Shown: piece after piece, positions 1-8,988 of the stretch
How positions within the stretch are numbered: the first letter of the stretch is position 1
Layout: each line of letters begins with the position of its first letter
Origin: CBDCVO01 sp965223085
GTDB taxonomy: Bacteria; Pseudomonadota; Gammaproteobacteria; Ga0077536
Length of the DNA: 64,000 nucleotides
NCBI GenBank assembly: GCA_965223085.1
Contig: OZ244981.1
Location: 3,720,001 to 3,784,000, forward strand
Direction of reading: 5' to 3'
The notes under the pieces: generated by a model
Seen by the model: the letters and a program-made list of their open reading frames with translations, nothing else
What the model was told of the DNA's origin: nothing
The model's database searches: none
Program-made: the position numbers and the translations under genes

Positions 1-875
1 TCTAGGGGCATGAAGCTTGACTTGACTGTCGGGATCGCGTGCTCTGCAATTGCCTCCGGCGTCCAGCCTTCGCTGCGATGCACAGAGCGTAGCGGACGTG
101 TTTGGCTAAACAAGAAAATTTCATTGTTACGCACCCCAAATACTTGACCGTTTACTTCGGCTGCGGCATCGGCGCAGAGATACACCGCCATCGGTGCGAT
201 TTTCGCTGCGGTCATTGCTTGTATTTTTTTTACCCGCGCGATTTCTTCTTCGTTACGGGCGGGGATCGTGTTCGTCATGCGCGTCCACGCGAAGGGTGCG
301 ATGCAATTCGATCGCACGTGGTAACGACCCATATCGAGCGCAATGCTCTTAGACAGCGCGATAATGCCGAGTTTTGCTGCGGCGTAATTCGCTTGGCCAA
401 AATTACCGACGAGCCCGGAAGTTGACGTCATATGTACAAATACACCCGTTTCGCGTTCGCGAAAATGATCGGCTGCCGCGCGGCTGACGTTAAACGTGCC
501 GTTTAAATGCACGTCAATCACCAAGCGCCAGTCATCCTCCGTCATTTTGTGAAATATGCGATCGCGGAGCACACCAGCATTATTAACGACGGCATCTAAA
601 CGTCCAAAGGTCTCTACGGCCTGCGTTACCATGCTTTTCGCATCATCAAAGCTTGCAACGCTACCATGATTAGCCGCCGCTTCGCCCCCGTTTTTTTCTA
701 TCTCCTGGCTTACCTCATCGGCAGGTGAGGTGTCTGGGTTAGCGCCATCGGTAGAGACGCCGAGGTCATTGACTACTACGCGCGCGCCATGCTCGGCCAT
801 CGCGAGTGCGAAATCGCGACCGATGCCGCGACCCGCGCCGGTAATCAATACAACTTTTCCTTCCAACATTCGCAT
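1..875 (-). CDS. SDR family oxidoreductase, 3' end cut by window edge
   Basis: NAD(P)-dependent short-chain dehydrogenase, probably acting on a hydroxyacyl-CoA or other secondary alcohol. About 291 residues are visible and the frame is still open at the window edge. Seen directly: the Rossmann motif TGAGRGIG near residues 11-18, NNAG near residue 100, and the catalytic Tyr-x3-Lys in NYAAAK. The C-terminal run EGWTPEAIAEHA resembles the SDR domain of peroxisomal multifunctional enzyme type 2-like proteins (family knowledge). The ATG at 873-875 is preceded by a GAGGGG ribosome binding site five bases away; a second ATG lies two codons in. It is divergent from the F420 operon across about 240 bp. 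Exact substrate unknown. Confidence 0.9.
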   Translation of the reverse strand, partial: MRMLEGKVVLITGAGRGIGRDFALAMAEHGARVVVNDLGVSTDGANPDTSPADEVSQEIEKNGGEAAANHGSVASFDDAKSMVTQAVETFGRLDAVVNNAGVLRDRIFHKMTEDDWRLVIDVHLNGTFNVSRAAADHFRERETGVFVHMTSTSGLVGNFGQANYAAAKLGIIALSKSIALDMGRYHVRSNCIAPFAWTRMTNTIPARNEEEIARVKKIQAMTAAKIAPMAVYLCADAAAEVNGQVFGVRNNEIFLFSQTRPLRSVHRSEGWTPEAIAEHAIPTVKSSFMPL

Positions 876-1115
876 CGTGTCCCCTCAATAGTAATTGCCC
901 ATTCAGCTACCGGTGCTGAGAGCCCGCCATCTCGCGGGCGCTGCGGTCGCGACGCGGTCTCTTGCTGCCAAGCACAAAAGCGATGAAATGCATGGTACTG
1001 CAGATATTGTAGCGTTGAAACACGGCAACTCGCATCACGATAACGGAGCCCATACAATAGCTCGCCCCAACGTGAGCACTGCTTTTTGAGGCAACGAGAG
1101 GAGGGGGAAATATCC
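876..1115. promoter_or_regulatory. Divergent intergenic region, SDR gene / F420 operon
   Basis: A 240-base gap between two divergently transcribed genes, so it should hold both promoters. A possible -10 hexamer TACAAT lies near 1053 on the plus strand, but I see no convincing -35 at the right distance. No clear palindromic operator was found. Assignment rests on gene layout, not on a recognised box. Confidence 0.4.
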
Positions 1116-1880
1116 GTGAAGGCCCGAATGACCGTAACAGCGTTGCCAAATATCCCCCTAGTAGAGCCGGGTGATGATCTGGCATCGATACTTACAGAGG
1201 CAGTGCGGCGCTTGGCGACGCCCTTGCATGATGGCGATGTTGTAATCGTTGCGCAGAAAATTGTCTCCAAAGCGGAGGGACGTCAAGTGGTGCTCGACCA
1301 CGTTACGCCGGGTAAGCAAGCCCGTGAGCTCGCTGCGCAAACTGAGAAAGATCCGCGTTTGGTGCAACTGATTCTAGATGAATCGCAAGCCGTTGTGCGT
1401 TATAAACCGGGTGTCTTATTAGTCCGGCATCGTCTCGGTCACGTCTGTGCGCACGCCGGGATCGATCAATCGAACATCGATCACGCTGGACGCGAAACTG
1501 CTTTGCTGCTGCCGCTCGATCCCGACGCATCTGCACGTCACTTGCACGAGCAACTTTCTAATCAATTAGGCGTGAAGTTGGGTGTTATTATCGCAGACAG
1601 CATGAATCGTCCCTGGCGTTTAGGCACCGTAGGTGCTGCGATCGGCTGTGCCGGTGTAGTGGTGCTCGATGACCGCCGGGGCGGCAAAGATCTGTTCGGC
1701 CGTGAGCTCAAGGTGACGTTGATTAACCGTGCAGATTCGATCGCCGCTGCGGCAACTTTGCTCATGGGCGAAACGACGGAAATGACACCGGCGACATTAG
1801 CACAAGGCTTGCACGAGGAAGTAAGTCGGCAATCGGCTGCAGAGATCAATCGGCCGCTGGGCGAAGATTTGTTTCGATGA
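1116..1880 (+). CDS. cofE: Coenzyme F420-0:L-glutamate ligase CofE
   Basis: Adds L-glutamate residues to F420-0 using GTP, the last stage of F420 assembly. Family marks seen: N-terminal LPNIPLVEPGDDL, VVIVAQKIVSKAEG, the central NRPWRLGTVGAAIGCAG block, DLFGRELKVT, and the RPLGEDLFR tail. At 254 residues it is the single-domain form; it lacks the C-terminal FMN-binding domain fused to the ligase in actinobacterial FbiB. Start chosen at GTG 1116 because an AGGAGGGGG ribosome binding site ends 8 bases upstream; ATG 1128 is an alternative. First gene of the F420 operon, overlapping cofD by 4 bases (ATGA). Confidence 0.95.
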   Translation: MKARMTVTALPNIPLVEPGDDLASILTEAVRRLATPLHDGDVVIVAQKIVSKAEGRQVVLDHVTPGKQARELAAQTEKDPRLVQLILDESQAVVRYKPGVLLVRHRLGHVCAHAGIDQSNIDHAGRETALLLPLDPDASARHLHEQLSNQLGVKLGVIIADSMNRPWRLGTVGAAIGCAGVVVLDDRRGGKDLFGRELKVTLINRADSIAAAATLLMGETTEMTPATLAQGLHEEVSRQSAAEINRPLGEDLFR

Positions 1881-2836
1881 AAGATTTTGTCATGGCGCTA
1901 ACAGGTGGTGTCGGTGGGGCAAAGCTCTGTCTGGGATTAGCTCGGTATCTAAGTTATGAACAAGTCGAGTTCGTTGTCAATACTGGGGATGACTTCGAAT
2001 ATCTTGGTTTATCGATTTCGCCAGATCTTGACACACTTATGTACACCTTAGCCGGTGTAGCCGACACCGATACGGGTTGGGGTCGCGCTGCGGAGTCGTG
2101 GCAGTTCATGGCGGCGCTGAAAGAACTCGGTGCTGAGAGTTGGTTTAAGCTTGGCGATCGCGATCTCGCGGTGCATGTGTTGCGTAGCAAACAGCGACGT
2201 GGTGGCCAAGATTTAAGCGCCATTACTCAGGAACTTTGCGCCGCACTGGGGGTCAAATTTAACATCTGGCCGATGAGCAATGACCGCGTGCGTACGGTCG
2301 TGCATACTGCTGCTGGCGCGCTAGCATTCCAAGATTATTTTGTACGTCAACGCTGCGCACCGGCGGTGACGGGTTTCGAATTCCAGGGTGCGCAAGAAGC
2401 ACAGCTGCTTCCACAGGTGGCCGAACGTCTACATTCACCGAATTTACGTGGAGTAATAATCTGTCCGTCCAATCCCTTCCTCAGCGTTGGTCCCATGCTT
2501 GCCTTAAGCGAATTGCGAGCGTTGTTGCTGAATCGCCGCGTACCGGTGGTCGCGATTTCGCCTATTGTTGGTGGGCAGGCGATCAAAGGTCCAAGCGCGA
2601 AAATGATGGATGAACTTGGAATTGTCCCGAGCGCACTCACTGTCGCGCAAGAATATCAAGATTTTATCGATGGATTTGTACTCGATGTTGTGGACGCAGA
2701 TTTGCGTGCCGAAGTCGAATCTTTGGGTCTGGTAACTGTCGTCCGGCCCACTGTCATGATAACGTTAGCAGACCGTATCGCCGTTGCTCGCGATACCCTA
2801 GAATTTATCGACGCTTTGCAGATTGACGAACAATAA
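1877..2836 (+). CDS. cofD: 2-phospho-L-lactate transferase CofD (FbiA)
   Basis: Transfers the phospho-lactyl (or phosphoenolpyruvyl) group from its GDP-activated form to FO, giving F420-0 or dehydro-F420-0. The 319-residue protein opens with the family glycine-rich signature LTGGVGGAKL, followed by VNTGDD and the DLDT segment; CPSNPFLSVGP and SPIVGGQAIKGPSAKMM are also typical of CofD/FbiA. It overlaps cofE by 4 bases, implying translational coupling, and is followed 9 bases later by cofC. Identification is firm from the motifs and the operon. Confidence 0.96.
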   Translation: MKDFVMALTGGVGGAKLCLGLARYLSYEQVEFVVNTGDDFEYLGLSISPDLDTLMYTLAGVADTDTGWGRAAESWQFMAALKELGAESWFKLGDRDLAVHVLRSKQRRGGQDLSAITQELCAALGVKFNIWPMSNDRVRTVVHTAAGALAFQDYFVRQRCAPAVTGFEFQGAQEAQLLPQVAERLHSPNLRGVIICPSNPFLSVGPMLALSELRALLLNRRVPVVAISPIVGGQAIKGPSAKMMDELGIVPSALTVAQEYQDFIDGFVLDVVDADLRAEVESLGLVTVVRPTVMITLADRIAVARDTLEFIDALQIDEQ

Positions 2837-2845
2837 TGTGATGCA

Positions 2846-3538
2846 ATGTGGGTTGTAGTTCCGGTTAAATCGTTCGCCTTAGCGAAGCAACGGCTGGCTC
2901 CGGTCCTGGCGGCTGAACAACGTCAGTGGTTGGTGCGGGCGATGCTGATGGATGTGCTCGGCGCGATCGCGTCGGCTTCGCACGTGGCGGGCGTAACGAT
3001 CGTGTCATCGGAACCGGCCGCGGAACGTATTGCGTCGTCATATGGCGCGGATTTTTTGCCCGATTTAAAGGTCGGGCTGTCGAGTGCTATCGCCCAGGCT
3101 GCGCAAACAATGACGGCGCGGCGGCGTGCTTCGATGTTGGTGCTGCCGGCCGATGTGCCACTAGTGACGAGCACTGAAATCGATGCGTTGATCGACTACC
3201 ATGGAGAACAAGGCGGCGTCACGATAGTGAGCGATAGAGACCGGGACGGGACCAACGCGATGGCCGTTACCCCACCGCATGCGATGGACTATCAATTTGG
3301 CACCAAAAGTTTTGCTCGCCATCGTGCCATCGCGCTCGAGCGCGGATTATTTGTCGATGAACTAGAATTCCCTGGTCTGGCGTTAGATATCGATACCCCT
3401 GAAGACCTAAGACATTTGATGACCTACGAGGAGGAAACCGCAACGTTGGCTTATTTGAGCGATGCCAATTTGGCGCACCTGTTATTGTCGCACCAAGACC
3501 GACAACCACCACAGCCATCGTTTCAGACACCACCATGA
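2846..3538 (+). CDS. cofC: Phospho-acid guanylyltransferase CofC (FbiD)
   Basis: Activates the small phospho acid (2-phospholactate, phosphoenolpyruvate or 3-phosphoglycerate depending on lineage) with GTP for CofD. The 230-residue protein begins WVVVPVKSFALAKQRLAPVL, the nucleotidyltransferase signature, and has LPADVPLV and SDRDRDGTNAM motifs. The end (about residues 195-230) is not typical core and may be a lineage-specific tail. It ends in an ATGA overlap with the FO synthase gene. Substrate choice cannot be read from sequence by eye. The ATG at 2846 is the only reasonable start. Confidence 0.93.
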   Translation: MWVVVPVKSFALAKQRLAPVLAAEQRQWLVRAMLMDVLGAIASASHVAGVTIVSSEPAAERIASSYGADFLPDLKVGLSSAIAQAAQTMTARRRASMLVLPADVPLVTSTEIDALIDYHGEQGGVTIVSDRDRDGTNAMAVTPPHAMDYQFGTKSFARHRAIALERGLFVDELEFPGLALDIDTPEDLRHLMTYEEETATLAYLSDANLAHLLLSHQDRQPPQPSFQTPP

Positions 3539-6018
3539 GATCACTCGATGCAATTTTGTCGCGCGCACTGGCTGGTGAGCTTCCGATTCGCGCCGACCTC
3601 CCCGTGTTGGCGACGAGCACGGATATCGAAGCATTGCTCGCCACCGCCGATGCGCTTCGTGAGCGTAAGTTTGAGAATATCGTTACCTATTCGCGCAAGG
3701 TTTTTATTCCGCTAACGCAACTTTGTCGCGATGTATGTCACTACTGTACGTTTGCGAAAGCCCCGAAACGCTTAGATGCCGCCTACCTGCCGATGGACGA
3801 AATTTTGGCTATCGCTCAGTACGGGAAAGAAATGGGGTGCCGCGAAGCCTTATTTACCTTAGGTGAAAAACCGGAGCTGCGTTATCGCGCGGCGCGCGAT
3901 GCATTAGCTGAGCTTGGTTTTGAGACAACCATAGATTACTTGGCGTTTGCCGCCGAGCAGGTGTATGAAAAGACAGGTCTTCTACCGCACTTGAACCCGG
4001 GCACGCTGGAAGCCGCGGCGTTGCGACGTCTGCGGCGAGTCGCGCCTAGCATGGGCGTAATGATAGAGTCTGCGGCCGAGCGCTTAACAGCACGTGATAT
4101 GCCGCACTACGGTTCGCCGGATAAAACACCGTCGGTGCGCCTTGCGACCTTGGTAGAAGCCGGCCGCCAGCAGATACCATTCACGACGGGCATTTTGATC
4201 GGCATCGGCGAAACCCGCTTAGAGCGTCTGGAATCTTTGCTCGCGATCCGCGATATACACGCACGCTACGGACACGTTCAAGAGGTTATCGTGCAGAACT
4301 TTCGTGCCAAGCCAGGTACAAAAATGGCGGCGGCGCCGGAACCTGATATTGCGGAGATGATTTGGTCCTTGGCGGTCGCGCGGATCTTGTTTGGCTCAGA
4401 AATGAGCCTGCAAGCACCGCCAAATCTGACCCCAGGCGTTTTCCGGCGCTTACTCGCGGCTGGCATCAACGACTGGGGTGGGGTGTCACCGGTGACCCCG
4501 GATTTTGTGAACCCAGAAGCACCGTGGCCTCATTTGGATGAGCTGGCGAGCGAAACTGCGCGCGCGGGCAAACATCTCTGCGAACGTTTGACCGTGTACC
4601 CAGAGTATGTCTGTGCCAAAGAGTCCTGGGTCGACGAACGCTTTCACAGCGCTTTGCTGCAGCAAGTCGATGGGGACGGTTTGGCACGCACTGAAGTTTG
4701 GGCTCCGGGCGATCAGCAGGCACCGAGCAGAACGCAAACTGCACACGTGCGTGTGCGCCCGCGGCGTGTCTCGCAAGATGTCGTGACGATTATCGAGCGT
4801 GCGCATGCAGGCACGCGTTTGGATGAGCACGCGATCGCACGGCTATTTAGGGCCCGCGGTGATGATTTCAGCACGGTATGTCGTGCCGCCGACGCACTGA
4901 ATCATGTCGTCAACGGCAAACGCGTCAGTTACGTCGTGAATCGCAATATCAACTACACGAACGTATGTTATTTCAAGTGCCAATTCTGTGCCTTCTCGAA
5001 GGGTAAGCATGCGGAGAATCTCCGCGGTCCATCGTATGATTTAGATCACGCCGAAATAGCGCGACGGGTAAACGAAGCGTGGGCGCGAGGCGCGACTGAA
5101 GTCTGCATGCAAGGCGGTATTCATCCGCGCTACACGGGCGATACCTACTTAGATATTTTACGCACCGTCAAAAGTGCCGAACCGCGCATGCACGTGCATG
5201 CGTTTTCGCCGCTTGAAGTCTGGCAGGGCGCCCAGACGCTAGGCATTGAGCTACGGACATACCTCGAACGCCTGCGCAGCGCCGGTTTGGATAGCTTGCC
5301 GGGTACGGCGGCGGAAATCCTCGACGACGAAGTAAGAAGGATTATTTGTCCGGATAAGATCAATACCGAGCAGTGGCTGGAAGTTATGCGTACTGCACAC
5401 GAGGTTGGGTTCTATACCACCGCGACGATAATGTATGGTCACGTTGATCATTATATTCACTGGGCACGCCATTTATTGCGGATTCGAGATTTGCAGGCCG
5501 CTACGGGTGGTTTTACCGAGTTTGTACCACTACCGTTTGTGCACATGGAGGCACCGCTGTATATGAAAGGACGTGCGCGCAAGGGTCCGACGTTCCGCGA
5601 ATCGGTACTCATGCACGCAGTGGCACGTTTAGTGCTGCATCCGCTGATCACCAACATTCAGACCTCGTGGGTTAAAATGGGTCACGAGGGGGTCGTGGCT
5701 TGCTTGCATGCAGGGGCGAACGATTTGGGCGGTACGTTAATGAACGAAAGCATTACCCGCGCCGCTGGCTCTACTCACGGTCAGGAAACCTCACCGCAAC
5801 AGATGATTGCGATGATCCAAGCTGCGGGACGCAGCGCTTATCAACGTTCTACACTTTACGACGAGGTCGCCTCCGAGCGCGTGCATACGGGGATGTCGGC
5901 AGCAGTCTTATCGGAGCCGTGCAACACCCCAATGGGGCGACGGGCGCGGCGCCCATCGCGGGTATTGGTGCAACCCCCCGGTTTGCCCGATGCTTCTTGC
6001 GCAGCGTTCGAAGCGTAA
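3535..6018 (+). CDS. fbiC: Bifunctional FO synthase, CofG-CofH fusion (FbiC)
   Basis: Makes the deazaflavin chromophore FO from tyrosine and a ribityl-aminouracil intermediate of flavin synthesis. The 827-residue protein contains two radical-SAM modules: the CofG half with the [4Fe-4S] Cys-x3-Cys-x2-Cys at C64/C68/C71 and the CofH half with the same motif at C478/C482/C485. Length is close to mycobacterial FbiC (about 850). MQGGIHP and TEFVPLPF in the second half are CofH signatures. The last 35 or so residues are Arg/Pro-rich and look like a nonconserved tail. It overlaps cofC by 4 bases and is followed 9 bases later by the CoA-transferase gene. Confidence 0.96.
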   Translation: MRSLDAILSRALAGELPIRADLPVLATSTDIEALLATADALRERKFENIVTYSRKVFIPLTQLCRDVCHYCTFAKAPKRLDAAYLPMDEILAIAQYGKEMGCREALFTLGEKPELRYRAARDALAELGFETTIDYLAFAAEQVYEKTGLLPHLNPGTLEAAALRRLRRVAPSMGVMIESAAERLTARDMPHYGSPDKTPSVRLATLVEAGRQQIPFTTGILIGIGETRLERLESLLAIRDIHARYGHVQEVIVQNFRAKPGTKMAAAPEPDIAEMIWSLAVARILFGSEMSLQAPPNLTPGVFRRLLAAGINDWGGVSPVTPDFVNPEAPWPHLDELASETARAGKHLCERLTVYPEYVCAKESWVDERFHSALLQQVDGDGLARTEVWAPGDQQAPSRTQTAHVRVRPRRVSQDVVTIIERAHAGTRLDEHAIARLFRARGDDFSTVCRAADALNHVVNGKRVSYVVNRNINYTNVCYFKCQFCAFSKGKHAENLRGPSYDLDHAEIARRVNEAWARGATEVCMQGGIHPRYTGDTYLDILRTVKSAEPRMHVHAFSPLEVWQGAQTLGIELRTYLERLRSAGLDSLPGTAAEILDDEVRRIICPDKINTEQWLEVMRTAHEVGFYTTATIMYGHVDHYIHWARHLLRIRDLQAATGGFTEFVPLPFVHMEAPLYMKGRARKGPTFRESVLMHAVARLVLHPLITNIQTSWVKMGHEGVVACLHAGANDLGGTLMNESITRAAGSTHGQETSPQQMIAMIQAAGRSAYQRSTLYDEVASERVHTGMSAAVLSEPCNTPMGRRARRPSRVLVQPPGLPDASCAAFEA

Positions 6019-6027
6019 GCGTTTACG

Positions 6028-7242
6028 GTGGTAACTACCGAACATATATTGACTGGGTTTAAAGTTCTCGACTTCACCCACGTTCTTGCAGGACCGACGG
6101 CCACACGACTAATGGCTGAAATGGGTGCCGAGATCATTAAAGTAGAATTTGCTCCGCAGGGTGATGCGTCGCGCAATCTCCCCGTTATCAAACAGGGCCG
6201 TAGCGCATACTACGTGCAGCAAAATCGCGGCAAGAAAAGTATTTGTTTAGACTTGAAATCCGAACGCGCAAAAAAAATTATTGCGGAGTTGATCGGTAAA
6301 GTCGACGTTGTTATTGAAAATTTCTCGCCGGGCGTTATCGAGCGCCTCGGCTTTGCTTGGCCTCGTGTGCGAGAACTCAATCCGCAAGCGATCATGTGTT
6401 CGATATCGGCCTTAGGTCAGCAAGGACCGCGGGCAAGCTTGCCGGGATTTGATTATATTGCGCAATCCTATGCGGCCGTGACAGGCATGATCGGCGAACC
6501 CGGAGGCCCGCCGGCCTTGCCGATGCTGGGTTTGGGTGACGTATCAGCTGGTGTGCACGCGGCCTGTGCCATTGGCTACGCACTCCTGCACCGCGAGCGC
6601 ACGGGCGAGGGTCGCTACATCGACATTTCGCTGTTGGACGCCTATTTTCATTGTCACGAACTCAATGTGCAGTACCATGCCTTGACCGGTAATACGCCGC
6701 AGCGCTCCGGGCATCACCACTATGCTGTGTGTCCTTTGGGGTTGTTTAAAGGTCGCGATCGCTATTTGTGCATTATCGCCCTGGACGGCCAATGGCCGAG
6801 TTTGTGTCGCGCTATGGGGCGACCCGAGTTAATCGATGACGAGCGCTATGCGACAAACGCACAGCGGGTTAGTGTGGCCGAAGACGTCATTGCGATCGTA
6901 CAGTCTTGGATAGACGGTCAACCATCAGACGAGGCGACCTTGGCCGCACTCGAAGAACACCACGTACCCGCCGCGCCGGTACTGAGCATTGAAGATGCAG
7001 TTCAAGAACCACACATGCTCGAACGCGGTACAGTCCATTCGATAAAGGACCCGAAACTTGGCACTTACGTAATTCCCGGCATGCCCTTGCGTTTCGATGG
7101 CTTACCGCACAATCAAGAACTACAGGCATCGTACCTGGGCGAACACAACGTTGAAATTCTGAGCTCTATACTGGGGTATGCTGACAGTGAGATCGATGAC
7201 CTTTACGCCGCCACGGTATTGCACCAGGATGAAAGCACTTAG
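6028..7242 (+). CDS. CaiB/BaiF family CoA-transferase
   Basis: Class III CoA-transferase predicted to move CoA between carboxylic acids. The 404-residue sequence shows the family start GFKVLDFTHVLAGPTATRLMAEMGAEIIKVE, NRGKKSICLDLK, and GLGDVSAGVHA, in which D171 aligns with the catalytic aspartate (D169 of formyl-CoA transferase, family knowledge). It begins with GTG only 9 bases after the FO synthase stop, so it is very probably co-transcribed with F420 synthesis. That position suggests that an F420-linked catabolic route uses CoA thioesters (inference). Acceptor and donor acids are unknown. Confidence 0.92.
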   Translation: MVTTEHILTGFKVLDFTHVLAGPTATRLMAEMGAEIIKVEFAPQGDASRNLPVIKQGRSAYYVQQNRGKKSICLDLKSERAKKIIAELIGKVDVVIENFSPGVIERLGFAWPRVRELNPQAIMCSISALGQQGPRASLPGFDYIAQSYAAVTGMIGEPGGPPALPMLGLGDVSAGVHAACAIGYALLHRERTGEGRYIDISLLDAYFHCHELNVQYHALTGNTPQRSGHHHYAVCPLGLFKGRDRYLCIIALDGQWPSLCRAMGRPELIDDERYATNAQRVSVAEDVIAIVQSWIDGQPSDEATLAALEEHHVPAAPVLSIEDAVQEPHMLERGTVHSIKDPKLGTYVIPGMPLRFDGLPHNQELQASYLGEHNVEILSSILGYADSEIDDLYAATVLHQDEST

Positions 7243-7313
7243 GACCTTTGATAGTCACTAGGGCAGCAAACGACGTTGTTCGAGAGTTTGAGAGAGCCCC
7301 GCAGGAGAACGGC

Positions 7314-8411
7314 ATGAAACTCGGCTATTTCATGATGCCTTTGCACCATATCAACCGCGATTATCACGAAACCTTACAAGAAGACATTGAATCGATCGTG
7401 CACGCGGATTCACTCGGATATACGGAGGCCTGGGTGGGTGAGCACTATTCGTCCGCGGTCGAACAGATCACCTCGCCACTAATGTTTCACGCTAATCTTA
7501 TCGCGAGGACCAAGCAGATTAAATTAGCCACCGGCGTGATCTGTTTGCCTCAATATCATCCGGCCGTAAGTGCGGGCCAGTGTGCGATGTTCGATCACCT
7601 GTCTAATGGTCGTTTCATTATGGGCGTAGGGCCCGGCGGATTGCCATCAGATTTTGAGTTGTTCAGCGTCATGGATAAGGACCGCAACGACATGATGCAA
7701 GAAGCGCTCGATATGATTTTACAACTATGGCGCGAGGAACCACCGTACCACATCCAGGGCAAATACTGGACCATCGATATGAAAGAGTGGACGCATCATG
7801 ACATCAAGTTAGGTTATGTTCCGAAGCCGTTGCAGCAACCTCACCCCCCGATCGGGATCTCAGGCATGAGCCCCGCCTCTGGCTCGCTCAAATTTGCCGG
7901 CAGTAGAGCTTATATCCCGGTTACGGCAAATTTTATCGGCGAATGGTCGGCCAAAACACACTGGCCCGCGTATTGCGCCGGAGCGGCGCAAGCAGGCTTG
8001 CAACCCGACTGGACGCAGTGGCGCGTGGCGCGCAGTATTTACGTCGACGAGAGCGACGCGGCCGCTGAGCGGTTCGTCAAAACACCCGGTAGCCCTTACG
8101 ATTATTATTTCGATTATTTGTTTCAAATATTCGATCGCGCGAATCTCAAAGCACCGTTTACGATCTCGCTCGACGATGATCCGGATACTTTGACGCCGCG
8201 TGCGATGCGCGATAACTTTGTAATTCATGGCAGTTCACAAACGGTGGCAGAAAAAATCGTTGCATTCGGCGAATCGATCGGGCCTTTCGGTACCTTGCTG
8301 TATGCCGCTCATGATTGGACTGACAAGGTGCGCATGCGGAACTCAATGAGCTTGATGGCGCGCGAAGTCATGCCGATGGTTACCCAACAGTTAGGCGAGC
8401 GCGCCGCCTGA
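7314..8411 (+). CDS. LLM class flavin/F420-dependent oxidoreductase (1)
   Basis: Luciferase-like TIM-barrel oxidoreductase of 365 residues. Start is ATG 7314 with AGGAG six bases upstream; the frame opens further upstream but lacks a ribosome binding site there. Motifs: MKLGYFMMPLH at the first strand, GEHYSS, LATGVICLPQYHP, and LSNGRFIMGVGPG. These resemble alkanal/limonene monooxygenase-like members, which use FMNH2, so F420 use is not certain. It lies 71 bases after the CoA-transferase and is probably the last gene of the F420 operon, which makes F420 a reasonable cofactor candidate. Confidence 0.9.
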   Translation: MKLGYFMMPLHHINRDYHETLQEDIESIVHADSLGYTEAWVGEHYSSAVEQITSPLMFHANLIARTKQIKLATGVICLPQYHPAVSAGQCAMFDHLSNGRFIMGVGPGGLPSDFELFSVMDKDRNDMMQEALDMILQLWREEPPYHIQGKYWTIDMKEWTHHDIKLGYVPKPLQQPHPPIGISGMSPASGSLKFAGSRAYIPVTANFIGEWSAKTHWPAYCAGAAQAGLQPDWTQWRVARSIYVDESDAAAERFVKTPGSPYDYYFDYLFQIFDRANLKAPFTISLDDDPDTLTPRAMRDNFVIHGSSQTVAEKIVAFGESIGPFGTLLYAAHDWTDKVRMRNSMSLMAREVMPMVTQQLGERAA

Positions 8412-8918
8412 GCACGATGTGCACATAGCGCACGGCGTCGTAACGTGACCGCAGCGCACCGAATTTTTGCAGTGCTTCGGCCTCCCGTCCCTCCCATTCA
8501 TCGACGCGCGAATTTCTGAGCACGCGCTAGCTATATCCGGCGGCCAGGGCGCGCCACGCAACATATCCACGACGCGCGTGCGTACAGTATCATCGCTGCT
8601 GGCGCGAATACCGCGGCGCCAAGCCGCCTCGGGGGGGGGCAAGGATTCATGTGCAGCCCAAAAGCGTGATCCGACGACTACTCCGTCGGCACCAAGCGTC
8701 AGCGCGGCGGCGATTCCTCACCCATCGGCGATCCCGCCAGCGGCGAGCACTAATACCTCCGGTGCGTGCTGGGCAAGATAATCAGCGGCTTCGGGCACGC
8801 GCGTGAACGTCGAGCGCGTGCCACCATGGCCACCGGCTTCTGTACCTTGCGCAACAATGACTTCGGCGCCGCAATCCAATGCGACGCCAATCTCAGCTAC
8901 TGTTTGCACTTGGCACTA
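8412..8918 (-). pseudogene. Decayed nitronate monooxygenase fragment
   Basis: Translation of the minus strand gives QVQTVAEIGVALDCGAEV, then VIVAQGTEAGGHGG, VLAAGGIADG, ALTLGADGVVVGSRFW and DDTVRTRVVDMLRGAPWPP, the C-terminal two thirds of nitronate monooxygenase (2-nitropropane dioxygenase family). An in-frame TGA sits at 8718-8720 after GGIADG, and the frame shifts near 8525, where the continuation EWEGREAEALQKFGALRSRY is in another frame. The N-terminal part is absent. A run of seven cytosines near 8630 could be a sequencing artefact site, but the separate stop, shift and missing N-terminus together support a genuine relic. Confidence 0.8.
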
Positions 8919-8967
8919 CAAAGGGGTGCGAGCGTTGCCGTAACGCTGCGTCGCGCACGTTCTCACT

Positions 8968-8988
8968 GAGAATCCCGTGAGGGTTCTC
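8968..8988 (-). terminator. Hairpin overlapping the acyl-CoA dehydrogenase stop codon
   Basis: Arms GAGAATCCC and GGGTTCTC pair around a GTGA loop with one bulged base. It coincides with the end of the minus-strand dehydrogenase gene. There is no downstream U-tract, so it may stabilise the 3' end rather than act as a classic intrinsic terminator. Confidence 0.35.
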
